A stretch of DNA of 64,000 bases from the NCBI RefSeq assembly GCF_009939005.1, contig NZ_JAACJS010000012.1:1-64000 (forward strand). The letters are read 5' to 3'. How positions within the stretch are numbered: the stretch's first letter is position 1; each line of letters starts with the position of its first letter. This document shows, piece after piece, positions 1 through 8,190 of this stretch. The notes under the pieces are model-generated. The model was given only the letters and a program-made list of their open reading frames with translations, made no database searches and was not told the origin of the DNA. Both the position numbers and the translations under genes were made by a program. This stretch comes from Sediminibacterium roseum. Lineage in GTDB: Bacteria > Bacteroidota > Bacteroidia > Chitinophagales > Chitinophagaceae.

Positions 1-88
1 TTAACTCCATTTCATCTTTACTGCGCCGCTTCCATGGCACTTTGCTGAGCGGGCTTGGTTGGCTTTTCTGCTTTTTCTTTTCAGTCAT
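1..88 (-). CDS. Partial ORF running off the left edge, unknown
   Basis: An ATG at 88-86 opens a frame that stays open to the window edge (29 codons seen). The start is very rich in lysine and glutamine (MTEKKKQKSQPSPL), then a basic WKRRSKDEMEL stretch. I do not recognise it. Codon choice looks plausible for coding DNA, but the piece is too short to be sure and no clear ribosome binding site is visible. Its position beside a tRNA-Leu 3' flank would suit the edge gene of an integrated element, which is inference only. Confidence 0.25.
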   Translation of the reverse strand, partial: MTEKKKQKSQPSPLSKVPWKRRSKDEMEL

Positions 89-180
89 CCTAGAGGCATT
101 GCTGTAAAGCTATTTTAGGACTAGACAAATAATTCTTTGTAATTCTTACCGACATAACGATGATTCACGGGTGAAAAATC

Positions 181-333
181 CGTGGTAAAATTACCTGTCT
201 TACCACGCGTCAGCTGCGTGCCGTTTGCGTGCCAAAACCATCGTGAAAAAGCGGGAAAAAGGACATAAAAAAAGGGTGTTAAAAATGTGAAACCCGTTGA
301 TTATCAATGAAAGTCATCAATATTCAACGGGTT
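181..333. repeat. Cluster of short inverted and direct repeats in the tRNA-Leu 3' flank
   Basis: This stretch has no convincing gene but carries three repeat pairs. An 8-bp inverted repeat CGTGGTAA/TTACCACG lies at 181-188 and 200-207. A direct repeat TGCGTGCC lies at 215-222 and 226-233. A 10-bp inverted repeat AACCCGTTGA/TCAACGGGTT lies at 291-300 and 324-333, ending 7 nt from the tRNA-Leu 3' end. The last pair could be a factor-independent terminator for the tRNA, though it has no long U-run and a 23-nt loop. The set also resembles integrase arm/core sites beside a tRNA attachment site. Function is not established. Confidence 0.45.
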
Positions 334-339
334 AGTCGG

Positions 340-423
340 TGCCCAGAACAGGAATCGAACCTGCACTACCTTGCGATAACCAGATTTTGAGTCTAGCGCG
401 TCTACCAGTTCCGCCATCTGGGC
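340..423 (-). tRNA. tRNA-Leu (anticodon CAA)
   Basis: The reverse strand folds as a class II tRNA. The acceptor stem is GCCCAGA with TCTGGGC and discriminator A. The anticodon stem is CTAGA/TCTGG with loop CTCAAAA, giving anticodon CAA (reads UUG). A short variable arm is present, and the T-loop contains GGTTCGATTCC. The 3' CCA is not fully encoded: the genome continues CCG, so CCA would be added by nucleotidyltransferase. It lies just downstream of hscB on the same strand. Confidence 0.95.
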
Positions 424-457
424 CTTTTGATTTGGAGCGGGTTGCAATATTACTGCA

Positions 458-958
458 TCACTTTAATCCCGCCAAAATCCTGTCAAGGTATTTTTTGCGG
501 TAGTAGTATTCTTTTACCTGCAACAGTTCTTTTTCGGTAGTAGTACCTTCCTGATAATTTTCCACAATCTTTGCCACGGGCTCATAGATCTCTTTTTGGG
601 TTTGTTGTATGGTTTGCTGCAGCCGGTCTGCATCCGCCTGCTCCGACACATCCAGCGCCTGCTCGTTCAGGTCCATCATTTCCATCAGGAAATCGGGCGT
701 TAACTGGTATTTTTCCTCTTCCTCCAGCAATCCCTTCAGCTTCAGTACGTATTTGATCGTTTCGTCGGCGTGCGTGAACACCTTGTACGCCGTATTTACC
801 TGCGATGCCTTTTCCAGGGCCTCGGCCTGCTCTTCGTCAGAGGCCTGCCCGTGAAAATCGGGGTGGTATTTGCGGCTCAACTCGTAAAACCGCTGTTTTA
901 CCAGTGCCTGGTCCGGTTTCAGGGTAACGGGTATGTCGAAAAGCTCAAAAAAGTTCAT
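458..958 (-). CDS. hscB: Fe-S assembly co-chaperone HscB (J-domain protein)
   Basis: A 166-aa protein with an N-terminal J-domain, its HPD motif at residues 32-34 (KYHPDFH), and a C-terminal helical region rich in Glu/Gln. This matches HscB, which delivers the scaffold IscU to the Hsp70 HscA in iron-sulfur cluster assembly (E. coli HscB is 171 aa). The frame is open to 1003, but I chose the ATG at 958 because MNFFELF is the usual HscB beginning and a -7 promoter element lies between the two candidates, at 989-982. No isc/suf genes are adjacent here. A generic DnaJ-domain protein is the alternative, but the C-terminal part favours HscB. Confidence 0.88.
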   Translation of the reverse strand: MNFFELFDIPVTLKPDQALVKQRFYELSRKYHPDFHGQASDEEQAEALEKASQVNTAYKVFTHADETIKYVLKLKGLLEEEEKYQLTPDFLMEMMDLNEQALDVSEQADADRLQQTIQQTQKEIYEPVAKIVENYQEGTTTEKELLQVKEYYYRKKYLDRILAGLK

Positions 959-981
959 GTGCGTTGTGTCGTTTGCAACCG

Positions 982-989
982 CAAAGTTA
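982..989 (-). promoter_or_regulatory. -7 promoter element of hscB
   Basis: Reverse strand TAACTTTG is a perfect match to the Bacteroidota TAnnTTTG element, 23 nt before the hscB ATG at 958. It excludes the longer reading frame that starts at 1003. No clear -33 TTG is seen. Confidence 0.6.
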
Positions 990-1086
990 GCTGTAAATGC
1001 CATGAGCGGCTAAACTTTAACAGCTGCGGATGATGGCGCGGATTTTCACCCGGTGAGACGGGGATAGGGATTTATGGGGATGCTGC

Positions 1087-3939
1087 TTACCCAAACAAAA
1101 ACGCCACATCCTCTTCGGTCAGCGATTTCACGAAACCCTCGTCTTCGCTGATCAGTTCGTCCGCCAGTTTTTTCTTGCGCTGCTGCAACTGGATGATCTT
1201 TTCTTCAATGGTGTCTTTGCAGATCATTTTGTACGCAAATACATTCTTTGTCTGGCCAATGCGGTGTGTCCTGTCTATCGCCTGCTGCTGCACTGCTGTG
1301 TTCCACCAGGGGTCGAAAAGGAAAACATAATCGGCGGCGGTGAGGTTGAGTCCGGCATTGCCCGCCTTCAGGCTGATCAGAAAGACCCTTTCATGCGAAT
1401 CGCTTTGCTGGAAACGGTTTACGAGCAATTGCCTGTCGGCTATTTTTGTATTGCCATCGAGCCGGCAGAACGGGATGTTGTTTTTAACCAGCGCCTTTTC
1501 CAGGAGATCGAGCATTTGTGTAAACTGAGAGAACACAAGCGCCTTGTGGTTGGCGGTAATGTTCTCCAATTCCTGCACCAGCACCTCTGTTTTAATAGAA
1601 TCGTAAGAAAAAAGATCCTCGTCTTTTACCAGTTCGCAGGAGTTGCATACCTGGCGCAGTTTCATCATGCCATGTAACACGGACAACTTTCCTGCCTGCA
1701 AACCTTTGTTCTGGATCTCCAGCGTGATGCTGCTGCGGATGTTCTCGCGTATGGATTCGTATGCCATCCGCTGGTCGTTTCCCATATGGCACCAGAGGAT
1801 CGTTTCTGTTTTTTCGGGGAGGTCCGGTGCCACCTGTTCTTTCGTGCGGCGAAGCACAAACGGAGCGGTGAGTTTTTGCAGCGCCCTTGTTTTGTCTGCG
1901 TCCGCATCCCTGTCTATCGGGTCGGCGTATTCTGTTTTGAAAAATTCCCTGCTGCCAAACATGCCCGGTAAGAGAAAATCGAGTTGCGCATACAGGTCAA
2001 ATGTATTGTTCATGATCGGTGTGCCGCTCAACGCGATGCGCATCATCGCATTCAGCTGGTTCACCGTTCGCGTGATCTGCGATGCGGGGTTTTTGATGTT
2101 CTGGCTCTCATCGATCACTACCGTACTGAAAGAAAGGGATGCCATCAGCTCCACATCGCTACGCAAGGTTCCGTAACTGGTAATGATCACATCGATGCCT
2201 TTTTCTTTCAGTTGTTCAAAGTTCCGCGATGGGCCATGGTACACCATTTTGCTGAGGGAGGGTGTAAATTTTTCAAGCTCCTGCACCCAGTTGTAGATGA
2301 GTGTTGCCGGGCAAACGACCAGGTGCGGCAGCCCGGGAAACTGCTGGCTCCTGCCTGCCAGCACGCAAATGGTTTGCAGCGATTTGCCAAGACCCATATC
2401 GTCTGCCAAACAAGCGCCCGCGCCTGCCTCACTCAACAGCAACATCCACTCATAGCCTTTCTTTTGATAGGGGCGGAGCGTGGCATGAACGGTGGAAGGA
2501 ACAGGATAAATGTTTTCTCCGGGCTGCTGCCAGCGGTGCCATTTCTGCCACCAGTCTTTGGGCAGCACAGGTTTAAGCACTTCCGTGCCCTCAACTGCTT
2601 TTTCTTCGTTGAGCGCCATCCACCTGGCTACTTCAACCTGTTTTGTTTTTTTGCCGGATTGGATCTTTCCATGTTTGAGAATGGCGGAATAGCGCGAGAG
2701 CCATTCTTCGCCCAGTACGCCCAAGCTGCCGTCTTTCAGCAACACGGCGCGCTGGCCCGCGAGCAATATTTTTCTAAGTTCTGCAAGCGATACTTCTTCC
2801 TCGCCAAAGAACAACTGGAAATCAACCAGCAAAGCGCCTGTGTCTTCTTTTTCTTTGATGCTGATCTTTGTTTCCGGTTTATGGGGAGAATAACGGAAAT
2901 GCTGCAGCATATCCATCCCCACCACCGGTACATCCATTTCGAGAAGCTTGTGGTATACCTTCAGGAACCATTGTTTTTTCTGTGCCTCCGCAAAAGAAAT
3001 ATGAAAGTAGCCGTTGCGTTGTTTTGCAAAACCGGGGTGAAGCGCCTGCAGCATTTCGCTGAACGCTTTCTCTGTGTCTTTGTGGCGGAGCAGCATGTAG
3101 AGGTCGCCGTTGCGTACCACTTCTGTTTTTTCCTGCCAGGGGCCTTCGGCTAAAAATCCATCGTACAGCCACTGCGGTGTGATCACGAGGAAGGAATTAC
3201 TGATCTCGCTCAGCATGATGCGGCTAACGGGCGGTTGGTCTATAACGGTTGCCGTGAAACAGTTGTTGCGGTTAACCGGGTAGTCCATTTCGAGCCGCGA
3301 CAGTACCTCACGCGTAAGCGCCTGCGGATCTGACTGGAACTGTGCCGGGTTTATCTTCTCCAGCCAATCAAGGGTCTGGTTGTCTTTGTACGATAATAAA
3401 AAATATTCGTTGTTGCTTTCGAGCAAAAATGCATAGCGCGAGAAAAGGGCAAGCGGGTACACGCTCCCGTTTAGTGTAACGGTTGCCTGTAGTAAAAAAC
3501 GGTCGCCGTCTTTCACCACTTCAAAAGCAAGTTGCGGTTTGTAATTGCTGAATGTGCAGGGAGCGGTCTTTACGTTTCCTTTTTCGGTGGGCACGCTGTG
3601 GTACCATTTTACTTCCGCGGCAAAGGGTTTGAATTTGAGCAGCCGTTCATACAGTTTCCTGGTAAGGGCGGTTTTGCTGTAGGCTTCGTAAGGGAGATCG
3701 CTTTGCTGAAGTTCAAACGTGCGCCTGATCTCCGCGCGCAGATCGCCGATGGCTTCTTTGCTGAGTTGAAACAAAACATCTTTCGCCTCTTTCGAAACAG
3801 CGGAAAAGGAGCGGCGGATCTCGACGTTGTCGAGCGCTTTTGTAGCAAAGTCAACCCCTTTGGGCGAACGCGTTACCTGTATAAAAGACAGGACGGCGCC
3901 ATCGGAAAAAATGCGGTGCGGTGATAATAGTAGAGCCAT
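1087..3939 (-). CDS. SNF2-family DEAD/DEAH-box helicase
   Basis: A 950-aa protein. The C-terminal ~450 residues are a complete Snf2 ATPase: Walker A region DDMGLGKS near residue 515, Walker B-type DESQ near 608, motif III-like LSGTP, motif IV region ALVFSQFT, motif V GLNLTAAD, and motif VI QAIDRTHRIGQT near 890. The N-terminal half is a long accessory region without a motif I recognise, common in bacterial SNF2 proteins of this size. Snf2 ATPases use ATP to translocate on double-stranded DNA and displace proteins; in bacteria the RNA-polymerase recycling factor RapA is the best-known relative, but this protein is not obviously RapA. It stands alone between hscB and a phosphatase gene. Upstream TATATTCG resembles a -7 element. 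Confidence 0.92.
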   Translation of the reverse strand: MALLLSPHRIFSDGAVLSFIQVTRSPKGVDFATKALDNVEIRRSFSAVSKEAKDVLFQLSKEAIGDLRAEIRRTFELQQSDLPYEAYSKTALTRKLYERLLKFKPFAAEVKWYHSVPTEKGNVKTAPCTFSNYKPQLAFEVVKDGDRFLLQATVTLNGSVYPLALFSRYAFLLESNNEYFLLSYKDNQTLDWLEKINPAQFQSDPQALTREVLSRLEMDYPVNRNNCFTATVIDQPPVSRIMLSEISNSFLVITPQWLYDGFLAEGPWQEKTEVVRNGDLYMLLRHKDTEKAFSEMLQALHPGFAKQRNGYFHISFAEAQKKQWFLKVYHKLLEMDVPVVGMDMLQHFRYSPHKPETKISIKEKEDTGALLVDFQLFFGEEEVSLAELRKILLAGQRAVLLKDGSLGVLGEEWLSRYSAILKHGKIQSGKKTKQVEVARWMALNEEKAVEGTEVLKPVLPKDWWQKWHRWQQPGENIYPVPSTVHATLRPYQKKGYEWMLLLSEAGAGACLADDMGLGKSLQTICVLAGRSQQFPGLPHLVVCPATLIYNWVQELEKFTPSLSKMVYHGPSRNFEQLKEKGIDVIITSYGTLRSDVELMASLSFSTVVIDESQNIKNPASQITRTVNQLNAMMRIALSGTPIMNNTFDLYAQLDFLLPGMFGSREFFKTEYADPIDRDADADKTRALQKLTAPFVLRRTKEQVAPDLPEKTETILWCHMGNDQRMAYESIRENIRSSITLEIQNKGLQAGKLSVLHGMMKLRQVCNSCELVKDEDLFSYDSIKTEVLVQELENITANHKALVFSQFTQMLDLLEKALVKNNIPFCRLDGNTKIADRQLLVNRFQQSDSHERVFLISLKAGNAGLNLTAADYVFLFDPWWNTAVQQQAIDRTHRIGQTKNVFAYKMICKDTIEEKIIQLQQRKKKLADELISEDEGFVKSLTEEDVAFLFG

Positions 3940-4024
3940 AGCAAACGGGGGCGAATATAGGGGATTCCCGAGTTGCCGCTACACGATGTTGAAAAATGAA
4001 AAAGCCTTTTGTTGTGTGAAAACA

Positions 4025-4057
4025 AAAAGCGCAACCCATTGTGTGGGTTGCGCTTTT
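4025..4057 (-). terminator. Terminator of the PafA-like phosphatase gene
   Basis: A perfect 14-bp stem (4025-4038 with 4044-4057) with a 5-nt loop, followed on the reverse strand by TTTTTGTTTT. It lies 20 bp after the stop codon at 4078. Confidence 0.9.
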
Positions 4058-4077
4058 ACAATCGATCGCCGGTCTTT

Positions 4078-5742
4078 TTATTTCATCACTTCTTCAATCA
4101 CTTTACCTACCGCACCACTTGGCATCTGTATATGCAGCAATGCCGCTACGGTTGAGGCAATATCCGTCATATAGGTCTCGCGGTTGGTCTTTCCTTTTTT
4201 GATGCCCCATCCATAGAACAGCAGCGGGATGTGTGCATCGTACGGGTACCACAACCCGTGCGATGTACCGGTTGCTGTATAGCTTCCCTCGAGGTAGCCC
4301 GATTTCAATACGATCTGCACATCGCCACTGCGCGCGGGGTTGTAGCCGTTGGCCATCATGTTGCGCATGGTGCTGTTTACGGGTACGGTCATGATGTCTG
4401 CTGTGGCAAATGCATTGGCAACAGCAGGGCTTTTCTTAAGGTATTGAACGATCCATTTCTTTACCGCGTTTTCATCCGCATTTGCGGAATCCAATCCCGG
4501 GTGGTTGAGCGATACCTGGTAATTGTACATACTTACCACTGCTTTGCGGATCCCGAATTTTTCTTTCAGCGCTGCGTTCATCTCTTTCATCGCGCCACTC
4601 TCGTCGAAGCGGCCACCGGGCAATTTGTTTTCTGTCATGAACGCGGGCACATGCGCAACGGCATGATCGGCGGTAAGGAATACTGTGTATTGGTCCTTGC
4701 CAACGTTTGCATCAAGGTAATCGAACAAACGACCTAGGTCGGCATCCAGTCGAACATAATCGTCTACCTGCTCCCATGAATTTGGCCCAAATGCGTGTCC
4801 CACGTAATCAGGCGATGAAAAACTCACCGCGAGGAAATCCGTTACCGCATCTTTACCGAGTTCCTCTGCTTTAACCGCCGCTTTCGCCATTTCTACCGTA
4901 AGCGTATTGCCCCATGGGGTTGATGAGATCTTGCTGTAATCCTTTCCTATGTAAGAAGAGAGATCGTACGGAAAGGCCAGCTGGTCTTTCCCGAAGGGTT
5001 TCGATTCATACGCTTTCGCGTCGAGCGGTGTGGCGTACTCAGGGTAGGTTTCTTTCGGTAAAGCAAGGTTCCAGTTGAGTTTATACAGTGAGTCTACCAG
5101 TTTGCGGCTGTTAAAGTTGTTTACCCATGCCGGCAGCTCATTCATGTAATACGTGCTGGTGATGAAATTGCCTGTTTTTCCTTCGTACCAATAAGCGGCA
5201 TTGGCAGCGTGCCCGGCCGGTAAAATAGAGCCGCGGTCTTTTAAGGCCACACCGATCACTTTGCTTTTGAAATTGGTGGCGAGGCGCAGCTCATCACAAA
5301 TAGAGGTTACGAGCATGTTGCGCGGGCTCATCTGCCCGTCTTCTTCGCTTTTACTGCCCACACCTTTTACCGTTTTGTCTTCGCTGCAATAAATGCTCTT
5401 CATCTGGGCATTGTCCCACCACGCGTTCCCCGTAATACCATGCACTGCCGGAACGCTTCCCGTGTAGGCGCAGGTATGGCCGCAGGCGGTGATGGTTGGG
5501 GTATAGGGGATCAAAGTGTTCTCACAGGAAAACCCCTGGCCCAATAATCTTTTAAAACCGCCATTGGCCTTGAAAATGGGGTTGAAGCGGTAGAGATAAT
5601 CCCATCGCATCTGGTCTATCACGATGCCAACCACGAGTTTTGGCCTTTTTACGCCTTCATTGGGGGCTGTGGCGGTAGATTTTTGTGCGCTGGCGGAGAT
5701 GGCCATCAAACCGGCGAAAACCGGCAAAATCAGTCTTTTCAT
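4078..5742 (-). CDS. PafA-type alkaline phosphatase, secreted
   Basis: A 554-aa protein with a signal peptide ending near SASAQ-20. Alkaline phosphatase superfamily ligands are visible: Asp43 in VIDQMR; a nucleophile Thr at about 85 within PYTPTITACGHT; Asp/His in SSPDYVGH; Asp-His in TADHAVAH; and a late His in GTSHGLW. These correspond to the PafA phosphate monoesterases of Flavobacteria, which hydrolyse phosphomonoesters in the periplasm to supply phosphate. Those enzymes use a threonine rather than serine nucleophile and are reported to be insensitive to phosphate repression. Length fits the family (about 545 aa). The related nucleotide pyrophosphatase/phosphodiesterase family is the alternative. 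It is monocistronic, with its own terminator. Confidence 0.88.
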   Translation of the reverse strand: MKRLILPVFAGLMAISASAQKSTATAPNEGVKRPKLVVGIVIDQMRWDYLYRFNPIFKANGGFKRLLGQGFSCENTLIPYTPTITACGHTCAYTGSVPAVHGITGNAWWDNAQMKSIYCSEDKTVKGVGSKSEEDGQMSPRNMLVTSICDELRLATNFKSKVIGVALKDRGSILPAGHAANAAYWYEGKTGNFITSTYYMNELPAWVNNFNSRKLVDSLYKLNWNLALPKETYPEYATPLDAKAYESKPFGKDQLAFPYDLSSYIGKDYSKISSTPWGNTLTVEMAKAAVKAEELGKDAVTDFLAVSFSSPDYVGHAFGPNSWEQVDDYVRLDADLGRLFDYLDANVGKDQYTVFLTADHAVAHVPAFMTENKLPGGRFDESGAMKEMNAALKEKFGIRKAVVSMYNYQVSLNHPGLDSANADENAVKKWIVQYLKKSPAVANAFATADIMTVPVNSTMRNMMANGYNPARSGDVQIVLKSGYLEGSYTATGTSHGLWYPYDAHIPLLFYGWGIKKGKTNRETYMTDIASTVAALLHIQMPSGAVGKVIEEVMK

Positions 5743-5828
5743 TTGGGTATATTTAGAGTTTCACGCGGTTTTTTATCAACAAAACCGTTAAACAAGCTGT
5801 GAAGGTAAGGGTTAGGCGATAATTACGC

Positions 5829-5859
5829 TTGCCTCTTAGGGTGTAAAACTTTACTTTTG
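5829..5859 (+). promoter_or_regulatory. Promoter of the alpha-oxoamine synthase gene
   Basis: TTG at 5829-5831, a 20-nt spacer, then TACTTTTG at 5852-5859. This is a complete Bacteroidota-type -33/-7 promoter, 34 nt upstream of the ATG at 5894. Confidence 0.75.
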
Positions 5860-5893
5860 CAGCGATTTGATAATTAAGTAATAATCTAATAAT

Positions 5894-7147
5894 ATGGCAG
5901 ACATCTTTGAAAGATTACTCAAGAGTTATGGACCAATCGGTCAGCACCGCGAAAGGGCGCACGGCTATTTTGCCTTCCCTAAACTGGAAGGTGAGATCGA
6001 CAGCCGGATGACGTTCCGCGGCAAACAGATGGTGGTTTGGAGCCTCAACAATTACCTGGGCCTTGCTAATCACCCCGAGATCCGCAAAACAGACGCCGAT
6101 GCGGCCGCCAAATATGGCCTCGCTTTGCCGATGGGCGCACGTATGATGAGTGGCAACAGCAATTTCCACGAACAGCTCGAAGCCGAACTCGCAGCGTTTG
6201 AAAGCAAAGAAGATGCGATACTGATGAACTTCGGTTACCAGGGCATCATGAGCGCCATCGATGCGGTCTGTGGCCGTCATGATGTGATCGTATACGACGC
6301 AGAGAGCCACGCCTGCATTATCGACGGGCTGCGTCTTCACCCCGGGCACAGGTATGTGTTCAAGCACAACGACATCGAAGACTTTGATAAACAGATGGAA
6401 CGTGCCACCGCACTCATCGAAAAACAAAAGGCGGGCGGTATTCTCGTGATCACGGAAGGTGTTTTCGGGATGGCGGGCGACCAGGGTAAACTGAAAGAGA
6501 TCATCGACCTGAAAAGCAAATACGAGTTCCGTTTGCTGGTAGACGATGCGCATGGATTTGGCACACTCGGAAAAACGGGTGCAGGTGCAGGAGAGGAGCA
6601 GGGTTGCCAGGACGGGATAGACCTTTATTTTTCCACTTTTGCAAAATCGATGGCATCGATCGGCGCATTTCTTGCCGGCGACAAAGCGATCATTGATTAT
6701 ATCCGCTACAACATCCGCTCGCAGATCTTCGCCAAGAGCCTGCCGATGCCGATCGTGATCGGGAACCTGAAAAGGCTGGAACTTCTCCAGACACAACCCG
6801 AACTCAAAGAAAGGCTATGGAGCAATGCAATGAAACTGCAGAAAGGACTGAAAGAAAGAGGGTTTGATATAGGCAACACCAACACCATGGTAACGCCTGT
6901 ATACATGAAAGGTGGTGTGGAAGAAGCCACAGCCATGGTAATGGACCTGAGAGAGAACTACCATATTTTCTGTTCGATCGTGGTGTACCCGGTGATCCCG
7001 AAAGGGCATATCATCTACCGCCTCATTCCAACAGCGGCACATACCGACCAGGACATTGAAGAAACACTGACGGCGTTCAGCGAAACAAAAGCGAAACTGG
7101 ATGCGGGTGCATACAAAGTAGAGATGATCCCCGACATGGCGGGATAA
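5894..7147 (+). CDS. PLP-dependent alpha-oxoamine synthase (serine palmitoyltransferase / cysteate acyltransferase-like)
   Basis: A 417-aa fold-type I PLP enzyme. The PLP-stacking His is in AESHACIIDG, the pyridine-binding Asp in VDDAHGFGTLG, and the Schiff-base Lys at about 251 in TFAKSMAS. The family condenses an amino acid with an acyl thioester with loss of CO2. Members include glycine C-acetyltransferase (Kbl), 8-amino-7-oxononanoate synthase (BioF), serine palmitoyltransferase (Spt) and cysteate fatty-acyltransferase (SulA/Cfat), the first step of sulfonolipid (capnine) synthesis. The N-terminus (GPIGQHRERAHGYFAFPKLEGEI) resembles, from memory, the SulA/Cfat branch; I cannot separate it firmly from Spt by eye. 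It has its own strong promoter and terminator, and no neighbouring lipid genes identify the substrate. Confidence 0.8.
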   Translation: MADIFERLLKSYGPIGQHRERAHGYFAFPKLEGEIDSRMTFRGKQMVVWSLNNYLGLANHPEIRKTDADAAAKYGLALPMGARMMSGNSNFHEQLEAELAAFESKEDAILMNFGYQGIMSAIDAVCGRHDVIVYDAESHACIIDGLRLHPGHRYVFKHNDIEDFDKQMERATALIEKQKAGGILVITEGVFGMAGDQGKLKEIIDLKSKYEFRLLVDDAHGFGTLGKTGAGAGEEQGCQDGIDLYFSTFAKSMASIGAFLAGDKAIIDYIRYNIRSQIFAKSLPMPIVIGNLKRLELLQTQPELKERLWSNAMKLQKGLKERGFDIGNTNTMVTPVYMKGGVEEATAMVMDLRENYHIFCSIVVYPVIPKGHIIYRLIPTAAHTDQDIEETLTAFSETKAKLDAGAYKVEMIPDMAG

Positions 7148-7167
7148 GCATATTCAAACCTGTTGAC

Positions 7168-7200
7168 AAGCCTTCCGGATGATCCGGGAGGCTTTTTTCT
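7168..7200 (+). terminator. Terminator after the alpha-oxoamine synthase
   Basis: Stem AAGCCT..CCGG with CCGG..AGGCTT followed by a T-rich run, 20 bp after the stop codon. Confidence 0.85.
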
Positions 7201-7239
7201 TTTCTGTGCAGGAGGGTTATAGAAATACTCCACCCAACC

Positions 7240-7276
7240 AAACAAAAATGCCTCCCATCAGGAGGCATTTTTGTTT
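7240..7276. terminator. Bidirectional terminator between convergent genes
   Basis: A perfect 16-bp stem (7240-7255 with 7261-7276) with a 5-nt loop. It is flanked by A-runs and T-runs within the stem, so it can act for the leftward DUF2911 gene (stop at 7291) and as back-up for the rightward gene. Confidence 0.85.
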
Positions 7277-7290
7277 GCTGACCAAAGGGC

Positions 7291-8133
7291 CTATAATTTT
7301 TTCATCAACTCATTTGCCGCTCTCACGTAATCATCATTTTTTGCTTCTGTGGCAAGGGCCACGGTTTTTTCTGCGCTGGCTTTTGCGGCAACTTTGTCGC
7401 CAAGGTCTTTCTGAATTTTCGCCTGTAGCAGGAACATATAATACGCTTTCGGGTTGGCAGCCGTTGCTTTGGTGATCAGCGGCAATGCCTTGCCCGGGTT
7501 CTTATCCCAATCGTAATAATACTGTGCGGTTGCGAAATACACATTCGGGTCAACGGTTTCTGCCGCAAGGGCTTTTTCTACCTGGATGCGGATGCGGTCC
7601 TTCACCGTTACGCTCATCGGGATGCGTACCAGTGTTGTTCCCCACATGAGTTGAAGCTCGCAGCTTTCGGGCTGGAGGTTGGCAAACTGCATGGTAAAGT
7701 TCTCAACTTCCATCGGGAACTTCTCCGCTTTTACGCGGAAACGGTTTACGTCTTCGCTTTCTTTATAGCCGTCTGTACCGCCATTGTTGAGTCCTTTGTT
7801 GATCACCACATCCCAATATTCTTTTCCCGGGATGGTGTAAAGAACATAAGACCCGGTGTCGAGCATTTTTCCGCCCATCATTACTTTTTCAGAGAAGAAA
7901 AGCCGGGTGGCTGCATTGGCGCCTGTGCGCCATAATTTCCCGATAGGGGCGAGTTCACTGTTTTCTTTGAACACGGTTCTGCCTTTTAAGGCAGGGCGTG
8001 AATAAGTAACTTCAGCAACGCCAAGACCGATGGGCTGCACAATTTTCTGCGTAGGGCTCGGCGCCGGCATCCTGATCTGCGAGTAAGCGGATATACCACA
8101 CAACATGGCAACCAGTAAAAGTGATCTTTTCAT
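7291..8133 (-). CDS. DUF2911 domain-containing secreted protein
   Basis: A 280-aa protein with a signal peptide (MKRSLLLVAMLCGISAYSQ). It has the DUF2911 signature order: PSPTQKIVQPIGLGVAEVTYSRPALKGR near the start, then APIGKLWRTGANAAT, GSYVLYTIPGKEYWDVV, and a later LMWGTTLVRIPMSV. The C-terminal ~90 residues are alanine/lysine-rich and look like TPR-type helical hairpins. DUF2911 proteins are frequent and uncharacterised in Bacteroidota; no reaction can be assigned. The frame extends to 8157, but the ATG at 8133 gives a clean signal peptide and lies downstream of the -7 element at 8162-8155. Confidence 0.85.
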   Translation of the reverse strand: MKRSLLLVAMLCGISAYSQIRMPAPSPTQKIVQPIGLGVAEVTYSRPALKGRTVFKENSELAPIGKLWRTGANAATRLFFSEKVMMGGKMLDTGSYVLYTIPGKEYWDVVINKGLNNGGTDGYKESEDVNRFRVKAEKFPMEVENFTMQFANLQPESCELQLMWGTTLVRIPMSVTVKDRIRIQVEKALAAETVDPNVYFATAQYYYDWDKNPGKALPLITKATAANPKAYYMFLLQAKIQKDLGDKVAAKASAEKTVALATEAKNDDYVRAANELMKKL

Positions 8134-8134
8134 A

Positions 8135-8162
8135 TTTGTACTTGTTTTGAAGTACAAACATA
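8135..8162 (-). promoter_or_regulatory. -7 element overlapped by a 9-bp palindrome, DUF2911 gene
   Basis: Reverse strand TATGTTTG (8162-8155) matches the -7 consensus. A perfect inverted repeat TTTGTACTT/AAGTACAAA (8135-8143 and 8150-8158, 6-nt spacer) overlaps its downstream half and reaches to 1 nt from the start codon. It could be an operator or a 5'-UTR hairpin. Confidence 0.55.
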
Positions 8163-8190
8163 GGGGTATTGGTGCAATTAAAGGACGCGG

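Noticed and set aside
1984..3153. Long open frame (389 codons) on the forward strand opposite the SNF2 helicase gene
   Set aside because: It is the complement of an unmistakable helicase; the translation is Cys/His/Phe-rich without any motif and has no promoter. It reflects codon bias of the real gene.
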